This document shows, in pieces, positions 49,432-57,650 of a stretch of 64,000 nt of DNA (position 1 is its first letter; each line of letters begins with the position of its first letter). This stretch comes from Pelagibacterium lentulum. Its GTDB lineage: Bacteria > Pseudomonadota > Alphaproteobacteria > Rhizobiales > Devosiaceae. The position numbers and the translations under genes were made by a program. The stretch spans positions 248,001-312,000 of the forward strand of contig NZ_RZMW01000037.1 of NCBI RefSeq assembly GCF_003992625.1, in the 5' to 3' direction. The notes under the pieces were generated by a model. It ran no database searches. It had not been told where the DNA came from and saw only the letters and a program-made list of their open reading frames with translations.

Positions 49432-50001
49432 ATGAGTAAAAAAGACGCATTATCGGCAGAAGACTGGCTCAAGGCCGGATTCCGGGCCCTGGTAGCGGAA
49501 GGTGCCAAAGGCGTCCGGGTGGAAGCGCTGGCGCGCGCGCTAAAGATCTCGAAAGGGTCCTTCTACTGGCATTTTGCCGATGCTGCCGCGCTCAAAAGCG
49601 CGATGATGGAATTCTGGTACGAGAACGCTACACGAGCTGAAATCGCTTCGCTGCGCAGTGCAAATGTCTCGGGTGCCGAGCGCCTGCGCCGGGTTGTCGG
49701 CTTTGCCGGGGAGGCGCGCTCGGAGTTTGGTGGCGTTGGTGTTGAAAATGCGATTCGCGAATGGGGACGTTCGGATGCTGCTGTGCGCCGGATGGTGCAG
49801 CGTATGGAAAGTGAACGCCTTGCCTTTTTGACCGAGTGCTTTGAAATGGAAGGTTTTGTCGGTGAAAGCGCTCTTTGGCGGAGCCAAAGTCTTTATGCGT
49901 GCCTGATAGGGCTGGAAAGCCTGCATCTGGTCGGTGTTCAGGTCTCGGGAAATCTTGAGCGGCAACTGGAACTGCTGCTGTCCCGGCTGCCGGACACTTG
50001 A
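49432..50001 (+). CDS. TetR family transcriptional regulator
   Basis: A 189-residue TetR repressor. The helix-turn-helix is GVRVEALARALKISKGSFYWHFADAAAL (about 24-51), with the characteristic FYWHF. The helical ligand-binding domain follows. It is divergent from a four-helix membrane protein and flanked by two inverted operator copies, the classic autoregulated repressor layout. aagg lies just before ATG. Confidence 0.92.
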   Translation: MSKKDALSAEDWLKAGFRALVAEGAKGVRVEALARALKISKGSFYWHFADAAALKSAMMEFWYENATRAEIASLRSANVSGAERLRRVVGFAGEARSEFGGVGVENAIREWGRSDAAVRRMVQRMESERLAFLTECFEMEGFVGESALWRSQSLYACLIGLESLHLVGVQVSGNLERQLELLLSRLPDT

Positions 50002-50090
50002 TCTTGGACATCGACTGCAAGTCAGGCTAAGTTCTGCACGAGTTTTTTGCAGTGGCCGAGACCATTGCCATGAATATGCGAGGAGATGCG

Positions 50091-50375
50091 ATGTCGTTTT
50101 GGAAAGCGCTGTTCGGCGGCAAGGATAAGGAACCCTCAAAGCCTTCTGTGGATGCACAGGAAGAGCACGAAGGGTTTATCATCAAGGCGACGCTGATGCG
50201 CGTTGGCAATGAATATCAGATTGCCGGAACGATAGAGCAGGAGGTGGAGGGTGAAGTGAAAACCTATTCCTTCATCCGCGCGGACAAGTTCACCGACAAG
50301 GACGATGCCGCTTCGGCGACACTGGGCAAGGCACGCCAGATCATTCAGGAGCAGGGGCGGACGCTGTTTTCTTAG
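50091..50375 (+). CDS. HlyU family protein
   Basis: A 94-residue protein of the HlyU family: MSFWKALFGGKD at the N-terminus, then EHEGFIIKATLMRVGNEYQIAGTIEQ and KTYSFIRADKFTDKDDAASATLGKARQIIQEQG. HlyU in Vibrio is an activator of hemolysin genes, but alphaproteobacterial members form a distinct, uncharacterised set sharing only the name. ATG at 50091 has a ggag site and is preferred over 50052. Confidence 0.85.
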   Translation: MSFWKALFGGKDKEPSKPSVDAQEEHEGFIIKATLMRVGNEYQIAGTIEQEVEGEVKTYSFIRADKFTDKDDAASATLGKARQIIQEQGRTLFS

Positions 50376-50390
50376 AGCAGACGGAGTGAC

Positions 50391-50573
50391 TTAGCTTCGT
50401 GCCGGGCTTTGGGGCACCGGCTCGGAAACGATCTCGGTATTGCCATCGCGTTGCAAGCCTACGGTCAGCGCAAACCAGCCAAAGGCCAATAGTGCAGCTA
50501 CGATAAGGGCGCGGACGATCCAGCGCCCTAGATCGGACTGTGTGCGGGTGTGGTTGGGATCGAGATAGGTCAT
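50391..50573 (-). CDS. 60-residue single-helix membrane protein
   Basis: A short protein: polar start MTYLDPNHTRTQSDLGRW, one hydrophobic helix (IVRALIVAALLAFGWFALTVG), then a short polar C-terminus. A ggagag site lies before the ATG. It is convergent with the HlyU-like gene, 15 bp apart. No family recognised. Confidence 0.65.
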   Translation of the reverse strand: MTYLDPNHTRTQSDLGRWIVRALIVAALLAFGWFALTVGLQRDGNTEIVSEPVPQSPARS

Positions 50574-50673
50574 TCCGGTTCTCTCCCTTCCTTCCTTGAA
50601 GCTGACAGCATTAAACGCCGACCTGGGGCGAGCGGTTCCATTTTCTTGCCAGAAAAATCCGCCAGCTAAAGGG

Positions 50674-51279
50674 CTATTTCTGGGCAGCAGCGTGAATTTC
50701 TGAAATCAGACCCTGCGGCAAGCCGAGCCGGTGCGCAAGGGCTTCGAGATATGCCAGTTCGGCTGGCGATTGTCCGTCGATTGCCACGAGCGACGCCGCA
50801 TAGATTTCTGCGGCATGTTCGGGCGTATCTGCCGAACGCACGACAGCTTCCATATCGAGCGGGCTCGAAAGCTCGTCAAAGACAAATGCTTTATCCTGGG
50901 CGGAAAGGTCCATGCCGTCGAGCCGCGCGAAGATGCGCGCTTTTTCATCGGCGTCGATACGGCCGTCGGCCTTGGCGGCGGAGATCATCGCCCGGACCAA
51001 TGCCTTGCCCAAATCGTCTTTTTCCGTCTCAGACTGGGGCATGAAGGGCCCAGGAGGCGGTGCCTGTTCAGGATCGATCTGCTGGCCCTGCCGGTTCTTC
51101 TGCCAGGCGTTGTAAGCGATACCGCCAATTGCAGCCATGGCGCCAAGTTTCGCGATGCGCCCTACGCCGCCCCGACCAAACAGCATGCCCGCTGCAAGCC
51201 CCGCTGCGCCGGCCCCTGCGGTACGCTGTGCGTTGGGGTCGGTTCGGAGGGCTGTAACGATCTTGTCGATATCGAACAT
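50674..51279 (-). CDS. DUF533/TerB-like protein
   Basis: A 201-residue protein. A Gly-rich helix-prone N-terminal part (AGAGAAGLAAGMLFGRGGVGRIAKLGAMAAIGGIAYNAW) is followed by a TerB-like helical domain (VRAMISAAKADGRIDADEKARIFARLDGMDLS ... YAASLVAIDGQSPAELAYLEALAHRLGLP), matching DUF533 (YebE-type) proteins. The domain often binds metal ions through acidic loops such as ADGRIDADE. The start at 51279 (MFDIDKIV) is chosen over 51336. Confidence 0.85.
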   Translation of the reverse strand: MFDIDKIVTALRTDPNAQRTAGAGAAGLAAGMLFGRGGVGRIAKLGAMAAIGGIAYNAWQKNRQGQQIDPEQAPPPGPFMPQSETEKDDLGKALVRAMISAAKADGRIDADEKARIFARLDGMDLSAQDKAFVFDELSSPLDMEAVVRSADTPEHAAEIYAASLVAIDGQSPAELAYLEALAHRLGLPQGLISEIHAAAQK

Positions 51280-51396
51280 AGCGGAAAATTCTCCCTGTGC
51301 GTCGTTGCAGATGGGGATTGCGGGGAGAGATCGCAATGGAAGATTTCAAATTTTTATCAAATGCGTAGATTGGCAGCCGGGGCATGAAAGGCGGCG

Positions 51397-52020
51397 ATGG
51401 ACAAGATCGATTTCAAGAGAAGCCTGAAGCCATTATATGGGCCAACCAAGACCAAAGGCATTCATCTTGTGGATGTGCCTGCGATGCGTTTCCTCATGAT
51501 CGACGGGCATGGCGATCCCAATGTGTCGCAGGACTACAGGGCCGCGGTCGAGGCGCTCTATACGATTTCGTATGCGTTAAAGGCGGCCAGCAAGAAGCAG
51601 CTCGAGAGAGATTACGTCGTGCCACCACTTGAAGGACTGTGGTGGAGCAAATCCATGGGCTCGTTCAAAGCGCGCAAGAAAAACCTCTGGGAATGGACCA
51701 TGATGATTATGGTGCCCGAATGGGTCGGCCCAGCCATGATCGATGCGGTGATCACCAAAGCGCGCAGGAAAAAGACTCTTTCCGCCCTCGATCACCTGCG
51801 GGTCGAACTGCTGGAAGAAGGCAGGGCAGCGCAGGTTCTGCATATCGGGTCATACGACGATGAAGGGCCGGTGATTGCCAAGCTGCATGAGCAGTTCTTG
51901 CCAGGCCACGGACTGGAGCCGATTGGCAAGCACCACGAGATTTATCTGTCCGATCCGCGCAAGGTGGCGCCGGAACGGCTGAAAACCATATTGCGGCAGC
52001 CGGTTCGGGAGACGGCCTGA
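51397..52020 (+). CDS. GyrI-like small-molecule-binding domain protein
   Basis: A 207-residue protein with a GyrI-like (SRPBCC-like/BmrR ligand-binding) fold: VDVPAMRFLMIDGHGDPN, YRAAVEALYTISYALK, LEGLWWSKSMG and HHEIYLSDPRKVAPERLKTILRQPV at the C-terminus, a typical ending. The family includes cyclopropanoid hydrolases and ligand sensors. No DNA-binding domain is present. It stands alone. Confidence 0.88.
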   Translation: MDKIDFKRSLKPLYGPTKTKGIHLVDVPAMRFLMIDGHGDPNVSQDYRAAVEALYTISYALKAASKKQLERDYVVPPLEGLWWSKSMGSFKARKKNLWEWTMMIMVPEWVGPAMIDAVITKARRKKTLSALDHLRVELLEEGRAAQVLHIGSYDDEGPVIAKLHEQFLPGHGLEPIGKHHEIYLSDPRKVAPERLKTILRQPVRETA

Positions 52021-52033
52021 GGTGAAGGCAAAA

Positions 52034-52059
52034 AGGCCGGGCGTTTGAGCACCCGGCCT
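52034..52059. terminator. Bidirectional terminator
   Basis: aggccggg (52034-52041) pairs with cccggcct (52052-52059) and is flanked by an A-run before and CTTTT after, between the convergent GyrI-like and OmpA genes. Confidence 0.85.
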
Positions 52060-52081
52060 CTTTTCAGATTTGGTCAGCCGA

Positions 52082-54235
52082 TCAGCCAGCAGGAATGTTT
52101 GCTACCGGTGTAATCAACGGCGTGATACGGCGGATGGTAACGCGGCGGTTGAGCCGCTCCGCCAAGGGTGTGTTGACCTTGAGATAGCGCTTGCCATAGC
52201 CCTGCGTGGCAAGGTTTTCCGGCGGGATGCCGTAAACGCGCGTCAAAGCGTAAGCCACGGACTCTGCCCGGCGATCTGACAGTTCCAGATTGTATAGGTC
52301 CGCGCCAACAGCGTCGGTATGGCCCTCAATCAGGAAGGTCTCGGCAGGGTTGCGGTCAAGCAGATCGAGCATCGCATTGGCAACGGCCGACAGCGAATTG
52401 ATCTGATCGGGTGCGATATTGGCGCTATTGGTTTCAAAGGTGAGATCACCGATTTCCAATCGCCGTACCATATCGCGAATACGCGAAGAGCGCTTGACCT
52501 CATCGATCGTGTAGTAGCGTTCCAACCGCTCTACAGGCGGTTGCTGGAGGAAGCCTGCCACACGTTGCCGATCGGCGAAGCTGGCATCGAGGACGTATTC
52601 ACGGGCCGGGATGCGCAGGCGCAGCGGCGGCAGATCGCGACCCGGATCAATCCAACGACCCTGGTCGTCATAACGCTGATAGCGATCATCGACATAGACC
52701 AGCAGGATTTCGCGGCCATCGGGTTCGATCCGCGAACGACGGATGATGTCACCGTAGCGATCACGAATAGTGATGAGCTGGCTGCCGTCCGGACGCAGGA
52801 TCACTTCACGGGTGCGACCGCCGGGAAGATCCTCTACGTAGTAGTCCTGAAAGTTGTCTTCAACCAGGCGTGGGGTGTCGAGCGAATCGATGAACTGATT
52901 TGCACCGATGGCAAAGATTGTCGCCAAACCGATCGTGGTGATGATTTCCAGATTTGTGGGGGTTTCGCGTTCCACGCGGCCGAGAAGGACCGGCTCGCCT
53001 GAAGCTGCAGTGCCACCTGTGCGCTCACGGCGGGTGCCTTCTTCAGCCGTTACCGATGTGATCTGAATGTCTTCGATCGCCGGCTGGGCTTCCTCGTCGG
53101 AGGTCGGGGCCGGTTCGTCCTCGACTTCCGCGACAGATTCCGCAGGGGCTTCCTCGTCACTGACATCGACTTCCGCATCGGGGTCGCGCGATTCAGCAAG
53201 CGCGTCCTTGGCGCTATCGAGCAAGGGGGCGATTTCGCTCTGCTCAACGCTTTCCGGCAGCAATTCGCCAAGAGCACCATCATCGAGAATTACGTCCTCT
53301 CGCAATTCTTCCGGCTCGGCGTCAGATGCTTCCGTGGGGACAGGCTCTTCTGCCGGGGCCTCTGCGGGCGGTTCGGCCTCTTCGATTTCAATCGCAAGAT
53401 CGAAAGCGACGAGACAGGAATCGATGTTGGCAAAGCCGATGGCGGCACAGATGTCTGCCAATTCATCTTCGGCGGCGATATAGGCCTGTTCGGCTTCTTC
53501 GACACCTGAATCCGCGCGGATTGCCGCTTGATAATCGATAAACGCAGCTTCATAGGCCTCAAAGGCGGCAATGAGCGGACGCGGAGCGGCGGAGCCAGCG
53601 GCCATTTCAGGAGCGTCGATATCTGCCTCGATCTCCATTTCAACGCCAGAATCGGCTTCCTCTTCCATCGTTTCAGGAGCCGGTGCGGGCTCGGGCGCCG
53701 GTTCTTCGTTGCGTGTTTCGGGAAGAGGCTCTGGAGCAGGTTCTTCTTCAACCTCCGGCTCTGCGGGTTCGTCCTCGACGATTTCAGGCTCGGCTTCGTC
53801 AACAACCTCCGGTTCGGCTTCCGGCTCCGGCTGTGGCTCCTCAATCACTTCGGGTTCAGGCTCTTCGTCCTCGACGATTTCGGGCGCGGGCAATATCTGG
53901 ACCGGCTCTTCTTGCGGAGCTTCCATGCTGCCATTTTCAAACATGTCGAGGCATGCCTGGATGCTGCCAAGTCCAACGGCTGCACAAAGCGCTTCGAGTT
54001 CAGCCTCCGCGGCCTGAAGAACGGCCATGGCTTCGGCCTGGTTCTCTTCCCCTTCCGCGCGTTCAGCTATTGCCTGGGCTTCGCGATAAGTCGTAATTGC
54101 GCCGATCAGCGCGGGTGGCGCTGCCTGTGCCAGCAGCAGTGGTGAAGAAGCGTTGGCCTGGCCAAAGGCCGGCATTGCGGGTCCAGCAAGCACAAATGCT
54201 GCTGTGCCAGCCATCAAGACATGTTTCAACTTCAT
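52082..54235 (-). CDS. OmpA family outer-membrane protein with duplicated helical domain
   Basis: A 717-residue protein with a signal peptide (cleaved near AFGQA, residue 26) and a C-terminal OmpA peptidoglycan-binding domain (IEGHTDAVGADLYNLELSDRRAESV ... LATQGYGKRYL). Between them is a long Glu/Pro-rich segment and two copies of a helical unit: residues 44-100 with Cys84 and Cys95 (LEALCAAVGLGSIQACLDMF) and 221-279 with Cys263 and Cys274 (LADICAAIGFANIDSCLVAF). Cys spacing is 11 in both, suggesting one disulfide per unit. The acidic segment may span the periplasm. No beta-barrel is evident. Confidence 0.85.
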   Translation of the reverse strand: MKLKHVLMAGTAAFVLAGPAMPAFGQANASSPLLLAQAAPPALIGAITTYREAQAIAERAEGEENQAEAMAVLQAAEAELEALCAAVGLGSIQACLDMFENGSMEAPQEEPVQILPAPEIVEDEEPEPEVIEEPQPEPEAEPEVVDEAEPEIVEDEPAEPEVEEEPAPEPLPETRNEEPAPEPAPAPETMEEEADSGVEMEIEADIDAPEMAAGSAAPRPLIAAFEAYEAAFIDYQAAIRADSGVEEAEQAYIAAEDELADICAAIGFANIDSCLVAFDLAIEIEEAEPPAEAPAEEPVPTEASDAEPEELREDVILDDGALGELLPESVEQSEIAPLLDSAKDALAESRDPDAEVDVSDEEAPAESVAEVEDEPAPTSDEEAQPAIEDIQITSVTAEEGTRRERTGGTAASGEPVLLGRVERETPTNLEIITTIGLATIFAIGANQFIDSLDTPRLVEDNFQDYYVEDLPGGRTREVILRPDGSQLITIRDRYGDIIRRSRIEPDGREILLVYVDDRYQRYDDQGRWIDPGRDLPPLRLRIPAREYVLDASFADRQRVAGFLQQPPVERLERYYTIDEVKRSSRIRDMVRRLEIGDLTFETNSANIAPDQINSLSAVANAMLDLLDRNPAETFLIEGHTDAVGADLYNLELSDRRAESVAYALTRVYGIPPENLATQGYGKRYLKVNTPLAERLNRRVTIRRITPLITPVANIPAG

Positions 54236-54380
54236 CGATAACTCTCCTTTGCCCCCCGGCAATTAGCTAAACCTATGATCAGGTTGCGACAAAAATTCGT
54301 CGTCTTGCGTTAGAGGAATCAAGATGACTATAGCCTGAACGCGCCATTTCACATGACGCGTTCAGATGCTTGCTATCAGA

Positions 54381-54686
54381 TTATCCACCCGGTGCAGGAT
54401 CGGGTGCAACTGGTGCGCCTTCGGCGGGGGCCGCTTCAGCAGGTGCGGGCTCTGCCGGAGCAGTGCCTGGCTCGGCTGGGACGGGCTGCGACTCCAATGT
54501 GATTGATGCCGGTTCAATGGGGGCCGGGTTGCCTCCGCTTAGAGCCATGAACCCTATGATGAGGACAGCAAGCACCAGAAGCCCTGCAATCCACCACCCT
54601 GCCATGGAGCCTGGACGTTCAACAACGTAGGTCTCGTGCCGGTTAACTTTGTTGCGACCTGGAATGTCGCGATCGATATCGGCCAT
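54381..54686 (-). CDS. Single-helix protein with Ala/Pro/Glu-rich tail
   Basis: A 101-residue protein: polar N-terminus (MADIDRDIPGRNKVNRHETY), one helix (WWIAGLLVLAVLIIGFMAL) and a long Pro/Ala/Glu-rich tail that is low complexity and probably extends in the periplasm. The ATG has a ggag site. It lies just upstream of the OmpA gene, on the same strand 146 bp away. No family recognised. Confidence 0.65.
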   Translation of the reverse strand: MADIDRDIPGRNKVNRHETYVVERPGSMAGWWIAGLLVLAVLIIGFMALSGGNPAPIEPASITLESQPVPAEPGTAPAEPAPAEAAPAEGAPVAPDPAPGG

Positions 54687-54909
54687 TTCGCATTCTCCAT
54701 AATATGTGACACAAACTCGGTCAGCTAAGATGCCTATTGAGGCTCAGGCCGTTGCGGCATTATTGCGCGCTTTTCCGTCAAAATCAGATACCTGTTATGA
54801 GCGTGCGCCTGGTGTGGCAGATAAACGAGCGAAACGTGTCAAGGTTCCCGCGCCACTGCCGTTGTGAACGGCCAAGTTTTTGCAAACGCTGAAAATCGAA
54901 GGAGTTGCC

Positions 54910-55329
54910 ATGCGACAGGATCGGAGCCAGATAAGCATTTCAACGCGCGGCGGTGGTCTCTATGAATTCACCGATCATGTGAAAGCATTCGTTTCACATT
55001 CGGGAATTGCCGATGGCTTGTTGACTGTATTCTGCCGCCACACGTCATGTTCGTTGCTGGTGCAGGAAAACGCCGATCCGGACGTACAAACAGATTTGAA
55101 AGCATTTTTTGGCAAACTGGTGCCAGAAGGTATGGACTGGATCGTCCATACAACGGAAGGCCCTGACGACATGCCAGCTCATATCAAGGCAGCCCTGACA
55201 CAGACCGCGTTATCGATACCGGTTGCCGATGGGCGGATGGTGCTGGGCACATGGCAGGGGATTTACCTGTTCGAGCATCGCCGTGCGCCGCATGAGCGGA
55301 AGATGGTGCTGCATATATTGGGGGAATGA
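54910..55329 (+). CDS. YjbQ/UPF0047 family protein
   Basis: A 139-residue single-domain protein of the YjbQ family (GLYEFTDHVKAFV, CRHTSCSLLVQENADPDVQTDLKAFF, GTWQGIYLFEHRRAPHERKMVLHILGE). The conserved His/Glu cluster is metal-binding, and members can supply weak thiamine-phosphate synthase activity. The ATG at 54910 has an aaggag site. The gene stops 4 bp before the lipoprotein gene, so the two are probably co-transcribed. Confidence 0.92.
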   Translation: MRQDRSQISISTRGGGLYEFTDHVKAFVSHSGIADGLLTVFCRHTSCSLLVQENADPDVQTDLKAFFGKLVPEGMDWIVHTTEGPDDMPAHIKAALTQTALSIPVADGRMVLGTWQGIYLFEHRRAPHERKMVLHILGE

Positions 55330-55333
55330 CAAG

Positions 55334-55795
55334 ATGTTGAAGCGGGGGCTTTTGTTTGCCGGTCTTTTCGCGGGCGTGGCCTTTTTGGCCGCTTGCGAGG
55401 CGCGCAACCCGGCAGAAGTGGCAATTGCCAATGTGGTGCGCGATAACAATGTCGCCGAATTGGAGCGCTATCTCTCGCTTGGCGGCGATCCCAATGAAGT
55501 CAGTCGCGACGGGTTTCCGCTGATTTATCTGGCAACAGGGCCTCGAGGGGGGATGGACGCACTGGTGATGCTGCTCGAAGCCGGTGTCGATCCCAACAGC
55601 CGCGCAACCAATGGACGCAGCGTTCTTATGAACGCCGCCGGGTGGTGTGACGCGGAGATGGTATATCTGCTTTTGCGCGCCGGCGCTGATCCAAGCTATC
55701 GTGGGCCAGACAGTAAAACAGCGCGCGATTCGGTCTGCTCGGGTCCGCTCGACCGAAGGGCCGAGGTTCTCAATATTCTGGATGCCGCTCAGTAA
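55334..55795 (+). CDS. Ankyrin-repeat lipoprotein
   Basis: A 153-residue lipoprotein. A signal sequence (MLKRGLLFAGLFAGVAFLAAC) has its lipobox LAAC at 18-21, followed by ankyrin repeats (VVRDNNVAELERYLSLGGDPNEVSRDGFPLIYLATGP, ALVMLLEAGVDPNSRATNGRSVLMNAA, VYLLLRAGADPSYRG). Small periplasmic ankyrin proteins can act as immunity-like or scaffold proteins, but the role here is unknown. The start at 55334 lies 4 bases after the YjbQ stop. Confidence 0.82.
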   Translation: MLKRGLLFAGLFAGVAFLAACEARNPAEVAIANVVRDNNVAELERYLSLGGDPNEVSRDGFPLIYLATGPRGGMDALVMLLEAGVDPNSRATNGRSVLMNAAGWCDAEMVYLLLRAGADPSYRGPDSKTARDSVCSGPLDRRAEVLNILDAAQ

Positions 55796-55806
55796 GGCAT
55801 GATTCC

Positions 55807-56634
55807 TTGGTCGACGAATTCATACATTATCTCCCGTTTCTGCTCGGGTTGGCGCTTACTGGCGCCCTGTCTGGCGTTATGGCGGGGCTTTTGGGCATCG
55901 GCGGTGGCATTATCATGGTGCCCGCCATGGTGCTGGCCTATCAGATCCTTGGGTATAATCCCGATGTCATCATGCATGTGGCCGTCGGTACTTCGCTTGC
56001 GGTGATCATACCGACAGGGCTTCGCAGTGCAGCTTCGCACCGAAAACGCGGTGCCGTCGATGAAACGATAACGCGGCGCTGGGGACCCTGGATCATCGCC
56101 GGGGCGGCAGTCGGTGGTATAACGGTCGCGATTTATTCGGCTGCGGCGCTCAAGATCATTTTCGGGGCGATGGCGCTGTTTATCGCGCTGAACATGGTTC
56201 TGCCCGTGCAGCGCAAGATGATGGAAAGCCTTGCGCATGTGCCAATGGCCAACCGTATTTCCGCAACCGTTATCGGTTATGTTTCTGCGCTTATGGGGAT
56301 AGGCGGCGGATCGCTCAGCGTGCCGACGCTGGTTGCTTTCGGCAATCCCATGCATACCGCGGTGGGAACCAGTGCCGCATTGGGTGTGATGCTGGCAATT
56401 CCCGCAGCATTGGGTTTTATCATATCGGGATGGGGGGCGGTTGGCGCTCCACCCCTGAGCCTGGGTTTTATTAACATCCCATCCCTGATCGTGATTGGTG
56501 GCCTTGCGACCCTGACGGCGCCGCTTGGCGTTGCGCTTGCTCACAAGCTGAACGCCAAGCTGCTCAAGGTCGTGTTTGCGATCTTTTTGATCGTTGTCGG
56601 CCTCAGAATGATCCTTCAGGCAATCTTTGGCTAG
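55807..56634 (+). CDS. TauE/SafE family anion exporter
   Basis: A 275-residue membrane protein with eight to nine helices and the TSUP pattern: GVMAGLLGIGGGIIMVPAMV and a second copy GYVSALMGIGGGSLSVPTLVAF, each with the GxGGG motif. The family exports sulfite, sulfoacetate and other small anions. The start is TTG at 55807 with taagg upstream. Its stop overlaps the convergent SIMPL gene by 4 bp. Confidence 0.9.
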   Translation: MVDEFIHYLPFLLGLALTGALSGVMAGLLGIGGGIIMVPAMVLAYQILGYNPDVIMHVAVGTSLAVIIPTGLRSAASHRKRGAVDETITRRWGPWIIAGAAVGGITVAIYSAAALKIIFGAMALFIALNMVLPVQRKMMESLAHVPMANRISATVIGYVSALMGIGGGSLSVPTLVAFGNPMHTAVGTSAALGVMLAIPAALGFIISGWGAVGAPPLSLGFINIPSLIVIGGLATLTAPLGVALAHKLNAKLLKVVFAIFLIVVGLRMILQAIFG

Positions 56635-57341
56635 TCTTCGATGTCCCAGGTCACGGTCACATTGACTTCAAAGGTCAATTCGCCCGCTTCAATGGGTACG
56701 GCGGTGTCAGCCATGGCTTCCATACGCATTGCGCCCATCGGACGCGGTGGCGGAGCGAAATAGGTCTGTTCGTCAATCTTTTCGATTGAGCCGAGCTCAA
56801 AACCAGCAACTTCGGCATAGGTTTCGGCCTTTGCACGGGCGTCGGTAAAGGCGCGCTTGCGGGCTTCTTCATAAAGGGCGCCGGCCTCCTCGACAGAGAA
56901 GGAAATACCATTGATGGCGTTGGAGCCGACGCTTACAGCGCGATCGAGGATAATGCCGAGATCGTCAAGTTCGCGGACCGTGATCGTTACGGTGTTGGTC
57001 ACTTGATAACCAGCAATTTCCGGCGGAGGTGCGAAGCCTCTCGTGTCGCGCTGGTCGGAATAGACATATTGCGGGCTGACGGAGAAATCGGACGTCTGGA
57101 TATCGCGGCTGGTCAGCCCGGCTTCGCGCAGAACGTCGATCAATTCCTGCATGACCGCGGTATTTTCGTCGAGCGCTTCACGGGCCGTTTCAGCCTGGGT
57201 GACGATGCCGGTGGTAATCATTGCCATATCGGGTGCGGCGAGAACCGAGCCCGTACCGGTCAGTGTAATATCGCCTGCCACGGCCGGTGCCGCCAGAAAC
57301 ATGGAAAGGGCGAGCGGGGCAATAGCTGATTGAATGCGCAT
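56631..57341 (-). CDS. SIMPL (DUF541) domain periplasmic protein
   Basis: A 236-residue exported protein with signal MRIQSAIAPLALSMFLAAPAVAG, then a SIMPL/DUF541 domain: ITLTGTGSVLAAPDMAMITTGIVTQAETAREALDENTAVMQELIDVLREAG, IQTSDFSVSPQYVY, and the C-terminal AGELTFEVNVTVTWDIED. The family is widespread in the periplasm and linked to oxidative-stress protection and to a mouse signalling homologue. A ggag site precedes the ATG. Confidence 0.88.
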   Translation of the reverse strand: MRIQSAIAPLALSMFLAAPAVAGDITLTGTGSVLAAPDMAMITTGIVTQAETAREALDENTAVMQELIDVLREAGLTSRDIQTSDFSVSPQYVYSDQRDTRGFAPPPEIAGYQVTNTVTITVRELDDLGIILDRAVSVGSNAINGISFSVEEAGALYEEARKRAFTDARAKAETYAEVAGFELGSIEKIDEQTYFAPPPRPMGAMRMEAMADTAVPIEAGELTFEVNVTVTWDIED

Positions 57342-57492
57342 CTGAAAACTCCAAAACGATGGCTTATGGCGCCATAGTGAACGCCCCATTGCGACAGTTT
57401 TGCGGCAAGCGGCAAGACTGTTCAAAATTGTCGCCCCTGCGAAAAAATCGGATGGACCTTGAGCGATGAACCGGTTAGGAAATGCACCGGCT

Positions 57493-57569
57493 GGGCCTGT
57501 AGCTCAATTGGTTAGAGCCGACCGCTCATAACGGTCTGGTTGGGGGTTCGAGTCCCTCCGGGCCCACCA
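57493..57569 (+). tRNA. tRNA with CAU anticodon (Ile2 or Met)
   Basis: A 77-nt cloverleaf: acceptor GGGCCTG/CGGGCCC, D-arm AGCTCAATTGGTTAGAGC, anticodon arm GACCG-CTCATAA-CGGTC with anticodon CAT at 57527-57529, T-arm GGGGGTTCGAGTCCCTCC and an encoded CCA. A CAU anticodon can be tRNA-Met or the lysidine-modified tRNA-Ile2; sequence alone does not settle it here. The start codon initiator is excluded by the G1-C72 pair. A phage integrase lies just beyond its 3' end. Confidence 0.92.
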
Positions 57570-57611
57570 AAAACCCTTGTTTTCAAGGGGTTTAATTGCG
57601 GTGCGCCACAA

Positions 57612-57650
57612 GGTTAGCCAAATCGGTTAGCCAAATCGGTTAGCCAACAC
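57612..57650. repeat. Three tandem 13-bp repeats near the att site
   Basis: ggttagccaaatc at 57612-57624 and 57625-57637, then ggttagccaacac at 57638-57650, with the integrase stop codon (57640-57642) inside the third. Iterated sites beside the core att site are typical of integrase or excisionase arm-type binding sites. Confidence 0.7.
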
